From positions 124,001-188,000 of the forward strand of contig NZ_LT629794.1 in NCBI RefSeq assembly GCF_900106075.1: DNA of 64,000 nucleotides, in the 5' to 3' direction. Below the pieces are notes generated by a model, which was not told the origin of the DNA, searched no databases, and worked only from the letters and a program-made list of their open reading frames with translations. Shown in pieces: positions 52,515-61,443 of the stretch; the first letter of the stretch is position 1, and each line of letters starts with the position of its first letter. Source of the DNA: Polaribacter sp. Hel1_33_78 (GTDB taxonomy: Bacteria; Bacteroidota; Bacteroidia; Flavobacteriales; Flavobacteriaceae). A program made the translations under genes and the position numbers.

Positions 52515-53729
52515 TTAAGAAAGCATCATTTGTGCTTTTTTAACTCCTTTAATAAGGATGTCTATTTCTTCTTTGGTATTATAAAAAGAAAAGGAAGCTC
52601 TTATCGTCCCTGGTATTTTATAAAAATCCATGATTGGCTGTGCACAATGATGTCCTGTTCTTACTGCAATACCTAACTTGTCTAAAATTGCACCAATATC
52701 ATAAGGATGAATGCCTCCTACGTTAAAAGAAATTACAGCTGTTTTTTCAGCAGTAGTTCCATAGATTTTTAAACCTTCGATTTTTAATAGTTCAGAAGTT
52801 CCATATTGTAAGAGTTCGTCTTCATATTTTGCAATCGTTTCAAAGCCTATTGTATTCATATAATCTAATGCTGTTCCAAAAGCGATTCCTCCACAAATAT
52901 TTGGTGTTCCTGCTTCAAATTTATGCGGCAAACCAGCATAGGTAGTTTTTTCAAAAGAAACGGTGTTAATCATTTCTCCACCACCTTGATACGGGGGTAA
53001 TTTTTCTAACCACTCTTGTTTTCCATATAATAAACCAACGCCAGTTGGTCCACATAATTTATGAGCAGAAGCAACATAAAAATCTACATTTAATTTTTGT
53101 ACATCAGGTTTTATATGAGGAGTTGCTTGCGCTCCATCAATTAAAACTGCAGCATTAAATTGGTGAGCGGTTTCAATAATTTCTTCAATAGGGTTTACAG
53201 TTCCCAAAGCATTTGAGACATGATTGCAAAAAACTAATTTTGTTTTCTCATTTACTAAAGTATGATACGTCTCCATATCTAAAGAGCCATTTTCAAACAT
53301 GGGTATTACCTTTAAAATAGCACCAGTTTTTTCACATAACATTTGCCAAGGCACAATGTTAGAATGATGTTCTAAAGCAGAAACGATCACTTCATCATTT
53401 TTTTGTATTAGTGATGCAAAACCAGCAGCAATAATGTTTATTGAATGAGTTGTGCCAGATGTTAGAATAATTTCGTAGGCTTCTTTCGCATTAAAATGTT
53501 GTTGAATTTTTCTACGAGCATCTTCATATTTATCTGTTGCTTCTTGACTTAAGGTATGCACACCTCTGTGGATATTTGAATTATAATTACTGTAATAATC
53601 TACAATTGCGTCAATAACAATCTGTGGTGTTTGTGAAGTGGCAGCATTATCAAAATAGACCAAAGGTTTTCCATGAACTGATCTTTTTAGAATAGGAAAA
53701 TCTTCTCGAATTTTATCAACATTAAACAT
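52515..53729 (-). CDS. sufS: Cysteine desulfurase SufS
   Basis: 404 residues from the ATG at 53729; an open frame continues upstream past the promoter element, so the longer start is unlikely. PLP-lysine in SAHKLCGPTG (near 224), the SufS-type RTGHHCAQP active-site cysteine (near 362) and the EHHSNIVPW block are intact. It takes sulfur from cysteine for Fe-S assembly by SufBCD. Separated from sufBCD by a serine hydrolase gene and a small membrane gene, and expressed from its own TATCTTTG promoter element. Confidence 0.95.
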   Translation of the reverse strand: MFNVDKIREDFPILKRSVHGKPLVYFDNAATSQTPQIVIDAIVDYYSNYNSNIHRGVHTLSQEATDKYEDARRKIQQHFNAKEAYEIILTSGTTHSINIIAAGFASLIQKNDEVIVSALEHHSNIVPWQMLCEKTGAILKVIPMFENGSLDMETYHTLVNEKTKLVFCNHVSNALGTVNPIEEIIETAHQFNAAVLIDGAQATPHIKPDVQKLNVDFYVASAHKLCGPTGVGLLYGKQEWLEKLPPYQGGGEMINTVSFEKTTYAGLPHKFEAGTPNICGGIAFGTALDYMNTIGFETIAKYEDELLQYGTSELLKIEGLKIYGTTAEKTAVISFNVGGIHPYDIGAILDKLGIAVRTGHHCAQPIMDFYKIPGTIRASFSFYNTKEEIDILIKGVKKAQMMLS

Positions 53730-53747
53730 AAAAATGATTTTAAGGTA

Positions 53748-53755
53748 CAAAGATA
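53748..53755 (-). promoter_or_regulatory. Putative -7 element (TATCTTTG) for sufS
   Basis: The minus strand reads TATCTTTG, 19 nt ahead of the sufS ATG. Confidence 0.5.
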
Positions 53756-53829
53756 AACCTTGCATTTTTAAAGTTGTAAAAAAAGTCAATATGAATTTCC
53801 TATTTTTACAGAACTAAACATCCAATTTA

Positions 53830-55152
53830 ATGAAAATTTTAAAAAAAATTCTGCTAATCCTCCTCCTTATGATGATAGCTGCAGTAATTTATAATTACCC
53901 AAAACTGAATATCATAGCAGGTTATTCTGCGAAAAGTACAGCTTCTTCTATTTTTGTAGCCAATAGAACATTGGAGTTTACGGATAAAACAGATACCAAT
54001 TTTTCTCCAATAAATTTAGCGGATGATAAAGTTAATATTTCTGAGAAATCTGCTCAGTCAGGTGCTTTTGGTTTGTTAACTAGAAAAGCATTTTACAGAG
54101 AAGGTTTAGGAAGTGTTTTGGCTTTGGAAGAGCAGGATTTAAATAAAAACTATTTGACGCCAAAAAGAGCATTAGCTGATCAAACAACTCCTTTTCCTTA
54201 TGGAAATGCAGCACAAAAAGATACCGTTTTTAACAATGTAGACTATGCGAAATTAAGCCAAACTTTAGATGTTTTGTTTGATTCTGTTAATCAAACAAGA
54301 GCAGCAGTGGTAGTCTACAAAAATCAAATTATTGCAGAACGTTATGCGGATAGATTTAACCAAAACTCAAAACTATTAGGTTGGTCTATGACCAAAAGTA
54401 TTTTAAGCACCTTATTTGGGGTTTTAGAGCATCAAGAAGAAATAGATGTATTTGAGAAAGATTTATTTGATGAATGGAGAAAGGATGAAAGAAAAGAGAT
54501 TTCTATTCATAATTTATTACAAATGAATTCTGGATTAGAGTGGGATGAAGACTACAATAGCATTTCTGATGTTTCCAAAATGTTGTTTTTAGAGAGAGAT
54601 ATGACGAAAATTCAAATTGAGAAACCTTTGGTGGGTGTGCCAAACGAAACTTGGAATTATTCATCAGGAACTACAAATTTGTTGTCAGGTATTTTACGTC
54701 GGCAATTTAAAACACACCAAGAATATTTAGATTTTTGGTATGCGGCTTTAATTGATAAAATTGGAATGAATTCTATGATTGTAGAAACAGACTTGGCTGG
54801 TAATTATGTAGGTTCTTCTTATGCTTGGGCAACTGCGAGAGATTGGTCTAAATTAGGTTTGTTGTATTTGCAGAATGGAACTTGGAACGGAGAAGAATTG
54901 TTTAACGAGAAATGGGTAAAATACGCGACAAAACCAACGCCAACTTCTGATGGCTGGTATGGTGCACAAATTTGGTTAAATTCCGGAAAAAGATACCCTA
55001 ATACGCCAAAAAACATGTATTTTTTTAGTGGATACCAAGGTCAGAATGTGTATGTTTTTCCAGATCAAGATTTAGTAGTTGTTAGAATGGGATTAACTAA
55101 AAATGCAGACATTGATGCGCTTTTGAGCGGAATTGTTAAAAGTATTAAGTAA
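53830..55152 (+). CDS. Serine hydrolase, class C beta-lactamase-like
   Basis: 440 residues. N-terminal membrane anchor (ILLILLLMMIAAVI, about 7-20), then a beta-lactamase domain with the SxxK nucleophile motif SMTK (S186, K189), the YxN-like NYSSG near 275 and a C-terminal SGYQGQNVYVF block. It resembles penicillin-binding/beta-lactamase-fold esterases or peptidases rather than a true beta-lactamase. The gene sits on the opposite strand inside the SUF region, with its small partner at 55153 tail-to-tail. Confidence 0.88.
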   Translation: MKILKKILLILLLMMIAAVIYNYPKLNIIAGYSAKSTASSIFVANRTLEFTDKTDTNFSPINLADDKVNISEKSAQSGAFGLLTRKAFYREGLGSVLALEEQDLNKNYLTPKRALADQTTPFPYGNAAQKDTVFNNVDYAKLSQTLDVLFDSVNQTRAAVVVYKNQIIAERYADRFNQNSKLLGWSMTKSILSTLFGVLEHQEEIDVFEKDLFDEWRKDERKEISIHNLLQMNSGLEWDEDYNSISDVSKMLFLERDMTKIQIEKPLVGVPNETWNYSSGTTNLLSGILRRQFKTHQEYLDFWYAALIDKIGMNSMIVETDLAGNYVGSSYAWATARDWSKLGLLYLQNGTWNGEELFNEKWVKYATKPTPTSDGWYGAQIWLNSGKRYPNTPKNMYFFSGYQGQNVYVFPDQDLVVVRMGLTKNADIDALLSGIVKSIK

Positions 55153-55323
55153 TTATTTTTTCTTCTCTTTTAACAGGCTTAAAATAAGGCTTAAAAAACC
55201 AGATGCAATAAGTATATAGGATGCTTGATTACCCTGTTCTTCAGCAGGGTTTAAAATATAAATACCGCAGGCTAACAAGATTATTCCAACGAGTAATAAT
55301 GTAGTTTTAATTGTTTTATTCAT
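55153..55323 (-). CDS. Small membrane protein, two helices
   Basis: 56 residues from the ATG at 55323. Two hydrophobic stretches (TLLLVGIILLACGIYIL and SYILIASGFLSLILSLL) with a short polar loop and a basic tail (KEKKK). Its stop codon directly abuts the stop of the serine hydrolase (no gap). Could be a lineage-specific envelope protein; no family recognised. Confidence 0.6.
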   Translation of the reverse strand: MNKTIKTTLLLVGIILLACGIYILNPAEEQGNQASYILIASGFLSLILSLLKEKKK

Positions 55324-55351
55324 CACTTTAATTTTTATTAAAGTTACAAAA

Positions 55352-55374
55352 AAACCACGCAATTTGCGTGGTTT
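55352..55374 (-). terminator. Terminator of the sufABCD operon
   Basis: 10-bp inverted repeat AAACCACGCA / TGCGTGGTTT followed on the minus strand by T7, 30 nt after the sufD stop. Confidence 0.85.
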
Positions 55375-55404
55375 GTATTTTATAAAAAAATGGATTTACC
55401 CATT

Positions 55405-56718
55405 TTACAAATCAAAACCAATATCTACACCAAGTTTATTGGCTATTATTTTTGTGATTCTAGATTTAACTTCTGGTATTTTTACACTTTCTAAAACAGT
55501 ATTCGCAAAAGCATACATCAATAAAGCTTTTCCTTCTTTTTCTGGAATTCCACGTTGTTGCATGTAAAATAATGCATCATCATCTAATTGACCAATGGTA
55601 CAACCATGAGAGCATTTTACATCATCAGCAAAAATTTCTAGTTGAGGTTTTGCATTAATAGTCGCCTTATCACTTACTAAAACATTATTGTTTTTTTGAT
55701 AGGCATTCGTTTTTTGAGCTTCTCTATTTACAATTACTTTTCCGTTAAAAACACCTGTTGAGCGTTCATCATAAATTCCTTTGTAATCTTGATGACTTTC
55801 ACAATTCGGTTCTATGTGGTGCACTAAAGTATGGTGATCTATATGCTGTTTTCCTTCAATAATTGTAATTCCTTTTAAAATAGAGTCAATGTGCTCTCCC
55901 CTTTGATAAAAGTTTAAATTGTTTCTAGTAATATTTCCTCCGAAAGAAAAAGTATGCACAGAAACAATACTATTCGATTTTTGTTCTATGAAGCAATTAT
56001 CTACTAAGGACGCATTTTCAACATCATTCTGAATCTTGTAAATATCTACAGTAGCATCTTTGGCAGCAAAAACTTCAGTAACCGCGTTTGTTAAAACAGG
56101 ATTTGACGTTAAACTTTGATGACGTTCTATGATTTGAACATGTGCATTTTGCTCTACAACAATTAAGTTTCTTGGTTGCAACATCGTTGCCGCTTCAGAG
56201 CCTGTTGTAAAATTAATGATTTGTATCGGTTTTTCTACCTCAGTATTTCTAGGTATATGGATGTATACACCCTCTGTTGCAAAAGCAGTATTTAAGGATG
56301 TTAAATTGTCTTGTTTTGCAACTTTGTTAAAATAATTTTCTACAATTATTTTGTATTTAGACTTTGTAAGTGCCGCTGACATTAGGCAAACATCTATACC
56401 GTCATGCGTAGTTTCTGACAAAAACGAACTGTATTTACCATCAATAAAAACAACCTTATAGCTATCTATATCATGAATAAAATATTTTTTGACATCAGCC
56501 AAATCTACCGTAACTTCTTTATCTGGGAAGATGCTAAAATCGTTCTTTAAAACTGCGTTTAAAGAAGTATATTTCCAAGCTTCTAATTTCTTGGAAGGGA
56601 AACCTAACTTTTCAAAATTTTCCAAAGCTTCTGTTCTAATTTCATGAACATCAGTATTGATGTCAATTCCATTCTCAAAAGCTACGTATGATGCTAGTAT
56701 TTTTTCTTTTAATTCCAT
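55405..56718 (-). CDS. sufD: Fe-S cluster assembly protein SufD
   Basis: 437 residues. The right-handed beta-helix core with HHTLVHHIEPNCESHQDYKG and the KCSHGCTIGQ-like block DDVKCSHGCTIGQLDDDAL are SufD signatures; it pairs with SufB and SufC in the SufBC2D scaffold. Third gene of the operon after sufB and sufC, ending at a strong terminator. Confidence 0.96.
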   Translation of the reverse strand: MELKEKILASYVAFENGIDINTDVHEIRTEALENFEKLGFPSKKLEAWKYTSLNAVLKNDFSIFPDKEVTVDLADVKKYFIHDIDSYKVVFIDGKYSSFLSETTHDGIDVCLMSAALTKSKYKIIVENYFNKVAKQDNLTSLNTAFATEGVYIHIPRNTEVEKPIQIINFTTGSEAATMLQPRNLIVVEQNAHVQIIERHQSLTSNPVLTNAVTEVFAAKDATVDIYKIQNDVENASLVDNCFIEQKSNSIVSVHTFSFGGNITRNNLNFYQRGEHIDSILKGITIIEGKQHIDHHTLVHHIEPNCESHQDYKGIYDERSTGVFNGKVIVNREAQKTNAYQKNNNVLVSDKATINAKPQLEIFADDVKCSHGCTIGQLDDDALFYMQQRGIPEKEGKALLMYAFANTVLESVKIPEVKSRITKIIANKLGVDIGFDL

Positions 56719-56788
56719 TTTCTTAGTTTTCAGTTTTCAGATTCAATAAACAGTTTTTAGAACTGTTCATTGTTACTGTAAACTAATT

Positions 56789-57538
56789 TTAAACAAGTTC
56801 TTGCTTAATCCAATCATACCCTTTTGCCTCTAACTCTAAAGCCAGAGAAGCATCACCAGATTTTACGATTTTTCCATCATGTAAAACGTGCACAAAATCA
56901 GGAATAATGTAATCTAATAAACGTTGATAATGCGTTATTACAATAACTGCGTTGTCCTCAGATTTTAATTTGTTTACACCGTTTGCAACAATTCTCAAAG
57001 CATCAATATCTAAACCAGAATCCGTTTCATCTAAGATGGCTAATTTTGGTTCTAACATGGCCATTTGAAAGATTTCATTACGTTTTTTTTCTCCACCAGA
57101 AAACCCTTCATTTAAAGAACGAGACAAAAATTTACGATCTATTTCTAATAATTCTGATTTCTCACGAATCATTTTTAACATGTCTTTTGCAGGCATGTCT
57201 TCTAAACCTTTTGCTTTACGAGTTTCGTTAATAGCAGTTTTTATAAAGTTCGTTACAGAAACTCCAGGAATTTCTACAGGGTATTGAAATGATAAAAACA
57301 CCCCTTTGTGTGCTCTTTCTTCTGGCGCAAGCTCACTAATATCTTCACCATTTAACTCTATAATTCCATCGGTAACCTCATACTCTTCTTTACCTGCAAT
57401 GATATTGGCTAAGGTGCTCTTTCCTGCTCCATTTGGGCCCATTATTGCATGGACTTCACCAGCTTTAACTTCTAAATTTAATCCCTTTAAAATAGACTTA
57501 TCTTCTATTGAGGCGTGTAAATTGTTGATTTTTAACAT
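56789..57538 (-). CDS. sufC: Fe-S cluster assembly ATPase SufC
   Basis: 249 residues, ABC-type ATPase. Walker A GPNGAGKST (34-42), Q-loop, the family-specific signature FSGGEKKRNEIFQM and Walker B LAILDETDSGLD are intact; SufC has the FSGGEKKR form, as here. Energises the SufBC2D scaffold. Gap of 86 bp to sufB; co-transcribed. Confidence 0.97.
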   Translation of the reverse strand: MLKINNLHASIEDKSILKGLNLEVKAGEVHAIMGPNGAGKSTLANIIAGKEEYEVTDGIIELNGEDISELAPEERAHKGVFLSFQYPVEIPGVSVTNFIKTAINETRKAKGLEDMPAKDMLKMIREKSELLEIDRKFLSRSLNEGFSGGEKKRNEIFQMAMLEPKLAILDETDSGLDIDALRIVANGVNKLKSEDNAVIVITHYQRLLDYIIPDFVHVLHDGKIVKSGDASLALELEAKGYDWIKQELV

Positions 57539-57624
57539 GATATAAATATCTTATTTTTTTAAAACTTTTTATTTGTTTATTCGAGCAACTATTATGTAAT
57601 CCCACAATTACAATTCACAGAATT

Positions 57625-59073
57625 TTAACCTACTGACCCTTCTAAACTAATTTCTAATAATTTTTGAGCTTCTACAGCAAATTCCATTGGAAGTTTATTT
57701 AAAACTTCTTTACTAAATCCGTTTACAATTAGAGCGATTGCTTTTTCAGTGTCAATTCCACGTTGATTGCAATAAAATAACTGCTCTTCACCAATTTTAC
57801 TGGTAGTTGCTTCATGCTCTATTTGTGCAGATTTATTTTTAACTTCAATGTATGGAAAAGTGTGTGCTCCACATTCATTTCCCATTAACAAAGAATCACA
57901 TTGTGAAAAGTTACGAGCGTTTTCTGCTCTTGCATTTATTTGCACTAACCCTCTATATGAATTTTGTGATTTACCTGCAGATATTCCTTTAGAAATAATA
58001 GTTGATTTGGTGTTTTTTCCCAAATGAATCATTTTGGTTCCTGTATCTGCTTGTTGATGATTATTTGTTACTGCAATCGAATAAAATTCTCCAATAGAAT
58101 TGTTTCCCTTTAAAATACAACTTGGGTATTTCCAAGTTATTGCAGAGCCTGTTTCTACTTGTGTCCAAGAAATTTTAGCATTTGTTTCACACAAACCTCT
58201 TTTGGTTACAAAATTATAAACACCACCTTTTCCTTCTTTGTTTCCAGGATACCAGTTTTGCACAGTAGAATATTTAATTTCTGCGTCGTCCATAGCTATG
58301 AGTTCTACAACCGCTGCGTGTAGTTGATTTTCATCTCTACTTGGCGCTGTACAGCCTTCTAAATAAGAAACATAACTACCTTTATCTGCAACTACAAGCG
58401 TTCTTTCAAACTGGCCTGTTCCTCCTTCATTAATTCTAAAATAGGTTGATAATTCCATCGGACAACGAACTCCTTTTGGAATGTAACAGAAAGATCCATC
58501 AGAAAAAACTGCTGAATTTAATGCTGCATAAAAGTTGTCTGTGGTTGGTACAACAGTGCCTAAATATTTTCTTACTAATTCTGGATGTTCTTGAATTGCT
58601 TCAGAAATAGGCATAAAAATAATCCCTTTTTCGCCGAGTGTTTTCTTAAAAGTAGTTGCAACAGAAACAGAATCCATTACAATATCTACAGCAACATTTG
58701 CTAGTTTTTTTTGTTCATCTAAAGAAATCCCTAAACGTTTAAAAGTATCTAGTAATTCTGGATCTACTTCATCTAAACTATTTAATTTTGGTTTTTCTTT
58801 GGGCGCAGAATAGTAAGCAATATCTTGAAATTTTGGTTTCGTGTACTGCACATTTGCCCATTCTGGCTCTTCCATTTGTTCCCAAACTCTGTAAGCTTCT
58901 AGGCGCCATTCAGTCATCCATCCTGGTTCGTTTTTCTTTTTAGAAATGGCACGAACTACATCTTCATTTAAACCCTTGGCAAAAGTCTCACTCTCTATAT
59001 CTGTATAAAAACCATATTCATATTCTTTGGTTTTTAATTCTTCTTTTAAATCGTCTTCCGTATACTTACTCAT
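57625..59073 (-). CDS. sufB: Fe-S cluster assembly protein SufB
   Basis: 482 residues, the usual length. The block [40 protein letters not shown] and the C-terminal [18 protein letters not shown] are SufB signatures, with the conserved cysteines in CETN and CDSL. It is the scaffold where clusters form. Second gene after the sufA-like gene (48 bp). Confidence 0.97.
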   Translation of the reverse strand: MSKYTEDDLKEELKTKEYEYGFYTDIESETFAKGLNEDVVRAISKKKNEPGWMTEWRLEAYRVWEQMEEPEWANVQYTKPKFQDIAYYSAPKEKPKLNSLDEVDPELLDTFKRLGISLDEQKKLANVAVDIVMDSVSVATTFKKTLGEKGIIFMPISEAIQEHPELVRKYLGTVVPTTDNFYAALNSAVFSDGSFCYIPKGVRCPMELSTYFRINEGGTGQFERTLVVADKGSYVSYLEGCTAPSRDENQLHAAVVELIAMDDAEIKYSTVQNWYPGNKEGKGGVYNFVTKRGLCETNAKISWTQVETGSAITWKYPSCILKGNNSIGEFYSIAVTNNHQQADTGTKMIHLGKNTKSTIISKGISAGKSQNSYRGLVQINARAENARNFSQCDSLLMGNECGAHTFPYIEVKNKSAQIEHEATTSKIGEEQLFYCNQRGIDTEKAIALIVNGFSKEVLNKLPMEFAVEAQKLLEISLEGSVG

Positions 59074-59121
59074 AATTTTTCTTTTTACTTCCTTCCTTTT
59101 GGGAAGTTGAAATGGATGTCT

Positions 59122-59451
59122 TTAAAGTGAAAAACTTTCTCCACAACCACAAGTTCTATTTGCGTTTGGATTATTAAAAACAAAACCTTTTCCGTTTAAA
59201 CCTCCAGAAAATTCTAGAGTAGTCCCAACTAAATATAAAAAACTCTTTTTGTCAACAACGATTTTTATATCATTTTCTTCAAAAACCTTATCGTTTTCTT
59301 GTTGATTTTTATCAAAAGTTAAATCGTAGGATAGGCCTGAGCAACCACCACTTTTTACGCCAACTCTTACAAAATCGGTTTCTGAGTTAAAGCCATCGTC
59401 AGTCATTAATTCTACGACCTTCTTCTTTGCTGTGTCTGAAACTTTTATCAT
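59122..59451 (-). CDS. A-type Fe-S carrier, SufA/IscA-like
   Basis: 109 residues with the three carrier cysteines: C37 in GGCSGL and C101/C103 in CGCGESF. First gene of the suf operon, with TATATTTG 32 nt upstream. It accepts clusters from SufBCD and delivers them to apo-proteins. SufA and ErpA-type proteins cannot be told apart from sequence alone. Confidence 0.93.
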   Translation of the reverse strand: MIKVSDTAKKKVVELMTDDGFNSETDFVRVGVKSGGCSGLSYDLTFDKNQQENDKVFEENDIKIVVDKKSFLYLVGTTLEFSGGLNGKGFVFNNPNANRTCGCGESFSL

Positions 59452-59482
59452 ATGTTTAAATAGATTAAATCTAAATTGAGTG

Positions 59483-59490
59483 CAAATATA
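59483..59490 (-). promoter_or_regulatory. Putative -7 element (TATATTTG) for the suf operon
   Basis: The minus strand reads TATATTTG, 32 nt ahead of the first suf gene; the only candidate promoter for sufA-B-C-D. Confidence 0.5.
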
Positions 59491-59557
59491 CGATATAAGT
59501 CGAAGAAAAACGAAGAACTTTCATTCCGATATTCAATAACTTGATTGGTTTTATTGA

Positions 59558-60616
59558 TTACCTCTGAAACGTGGGGTTGTTTATAAAATCATAATCAGAA
59601 AGTGTTTGTAAAAAGGCTTTTAAGTTAGATTTATCTTGGGTTGATAAGTGGACACCGCCTTCATCGACCTTTTTCATAAGTGGGTCTATTGTAGGGGATC
59701 TTTTCAACCCTTCGGAATAATGATTGATTACTTCTTCTAAAGTTGCAAACCTTCCATCATGCATATAAGGCGCGGTGAAGGCTAAATTTCTAATGGAAGG
59801 TGATTTGAATTTGCCATTATCCTTTGGGTCTCCTGTAATTTTTCCAAGACCTAGGTCTACAAAAACATTGTCTAAACCATTATTATGAAACTTATTATCC
59901 GACCAGATAGGATTATTATCACTGCCGTGACAATGAAAACAATCTCCTTTTGATTCGTCCATAAAAACATCAAATCCGTTTTGTTCTTCTGGAGTTAAAT
60001 TTATTTCACCACGCAAGTATTTGTCGAATTTAGAGTTGCCCGAAATCAGTGTTCTTTCAAACTGAGCAATGGCTTTAGTAACTAGTGTAGAATCGATTAT
60101 GGAGGTGCCAAATGCTCTTAAAAACAGGTCTTTATATTCTAAATTATTTTGTAATTTTTTAGTAATATTTTCCCAATTTCCATGCATTTCTATAGGATTA
60201 GAAACAGGTTCTAAAGCCTGTTTTTCTAAACTAAATTCTTTTCCATCCCAAGCAAAGCGTTCGTCAAAATTCCATGCTAAATTAAATAAAGGCATTGCGT
60301 TTCTTGTTCCTAAATTATCGTTAACTCCATTGCTAAATTGTTGTTGGTCGGTAAATGATTTCTTTGGATCGTGGCAAGAGGCACAAGATTGTGTCTCGTC
60401 TCCAGATAATATGGTGTCAAAGAATAATTTTTTACCCAAAGCAACGCCTTCTTGCGTTAAAGGATTGTCCGCAGGAATTATAGGCGCAATTAATTTGTCT
60501 GCAAAAAGGATGGGAATTTCTAAACTGTAAGGAATTGGGGTGTAGATTTCTTCTTCTTTTGATGCGCAGTTCATCAAAAGAAATAAGGAAATAAGAAATA
60601 GGTATCGTTTTTTCAT
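59558..60616 (-). CDS. Diheme cytochrome-c peroxidase-like lipoprotein (MauG/MbnH-like)
   Basis: 352 residues. Lipoprotein signal LLMNC (Cys17), then two heme-attachment motifs CASCH (78-82) and CFHCH (225-229) and the PYMHDGRFATLEEV ligand-loop block (282-295), the layout of bacterial diheme peroxidases and MauG. It lies directly downstream of an MbnP-family gene; in known MbnP systems the diheme partner MbnH modifies a Trp of MbnP. Here that pairing is suggested by position only. Could also simply detoxify peroxide in the periplasm. Confidence 0.88.
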   Translation of the reverse strand: MKKRYLFLISLFLLMNCASKEEEIYTPIPYSLEIPILFADKLIAPIIPADNPLTQEGVALGKKLFFDTILSGDETQSCASCHDPKKSFTDQQQFSNGVNDNLGTRNAMPLFNLAWNFDERFAWDGKEFSLEKQALEPVSNPIEMHGNWENITKKLQNNLEYKDLFLRAFGTSIIDSTLVTKAIAQFERTLISGNSKFDKYLRGEINLTPEEQNGFDVFMDESKGDCFHCHGSDNNPIWSDNKFHNNGLDNVFVDLGLGKITGDPKDNGKFKSPSIRNLAFTAPYMHDGRFATLEEVINHYSEGLKRSPTIDPLMKKVDEGGVHLSTQDKSNLKAFLQTLSDYDFINNPTFQR

Positions 60617-60705
60617 TTTTACTTGACTATCATTCCGAGAAATGGAGCAATCTATTTATTGCTGGATAGATTATATTTTTATGAATTATTAGGAAAGATA
60701 GATTT

Positions 60706-61440
60706 TTATTGATTTACTTTCCCCAAACTAAATACGGATTTTCCATTCATACTCATCATTTGTTGAGCTTCAAAATTCGGCATTAAAACGGTGTTCAATT
60801 CGTTTAAATTCCAAGTGTTTGGATTTTTAAACCATTCTGCAAGATTCATTTTAATTGTAATGTCTGCATTATTTGTAATTTCTACCGTTCCTAAACTTAC
60901 TTCAAAAGAGGTGTCTTCAAATTTTAAATTAGTTGGGTCATTTCTATCCACAGCTCTAATGGCGTGGTAATTAAAACCAGCTTCTTGATCGTTATTATCT
61001 TCATATTTTCCATCAAATTGCATATAATGATAACCACCACCCAACATACCCGGAACATTAAAACTTACAGTGTTTAAATCAGGATAGATACCGTCTTTGT
61101 TATCTTCATCTGAAAAACCAAACCTAAATGAGAGGTCGTAAACGCCGTCAGTAAAGTCCGTAATTGAGATGGAAGTTCCAGAATTTTCAGTAAAATCTAT
61201 CAAATGATAGTTTTTTGAGCCTGCCAAACTAATATTTGAAATGAGGTAACGTAATCTTTCAATACTTACTTTGTTGCCATTTGCATTTATAAATTTTAGT
61301 TGGTTAAAATCTTGATTGGTAATTATTGTTCCATCCCAATGATGAGAGAAATTTAAGGTTATTGTTCTATTTTCTTCCTCTTCTGTACAAGAAGAAAAGG
61401 CGACTAGTAAGATACATAGAAAAGTAATGATATTTTTCAT
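60706..61440 (-). CDS. MbnP-family lipoprotein
   Basis: 244 residues. Lipoprotein signal LLVAFSSC (Cys18). RTITLNFSHHWDG (25-37), SIERLRYLISNISL (59-72) and the GGGYHYMQFDGKY block (134-146) follow the MbnP fold. In the MbnP proteins I know, the last block carries a Trp-containing ...W.WQ.GY motif; here these positions read Tyr/His/Met, so the Trp modified in characterised MbnP may be absent. Located between the diheme peroxidase gene and the propeller lipoprotein, all on one strand with gaps of 89 and 3 bp; probably one operon. Confidence 0.82.
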   Translation of the reverse strand: MKNIITFLCILLVAFSSCTEEEENRTITLNFSHHWDGTIITNQDFNQLKFINANGNKVSIERLRYLISNISLAGSKNYHLIDFTENSGTSISITDFTDGVYDLSFRFGFSDEDNKDGIYPDLNTVSFNVPGMLGGGYHYMQFDGKYEDNNDQEAGFNYHAIRAVDRNDPTNLKFEDTSFEVSLGTVEITNNADITIKMNLAEWFKNPNTWNLNELNTVLMPNFEAQQMMSMNGKSVFSLGKVNQ

Positions 61441-61443
61441 TTC

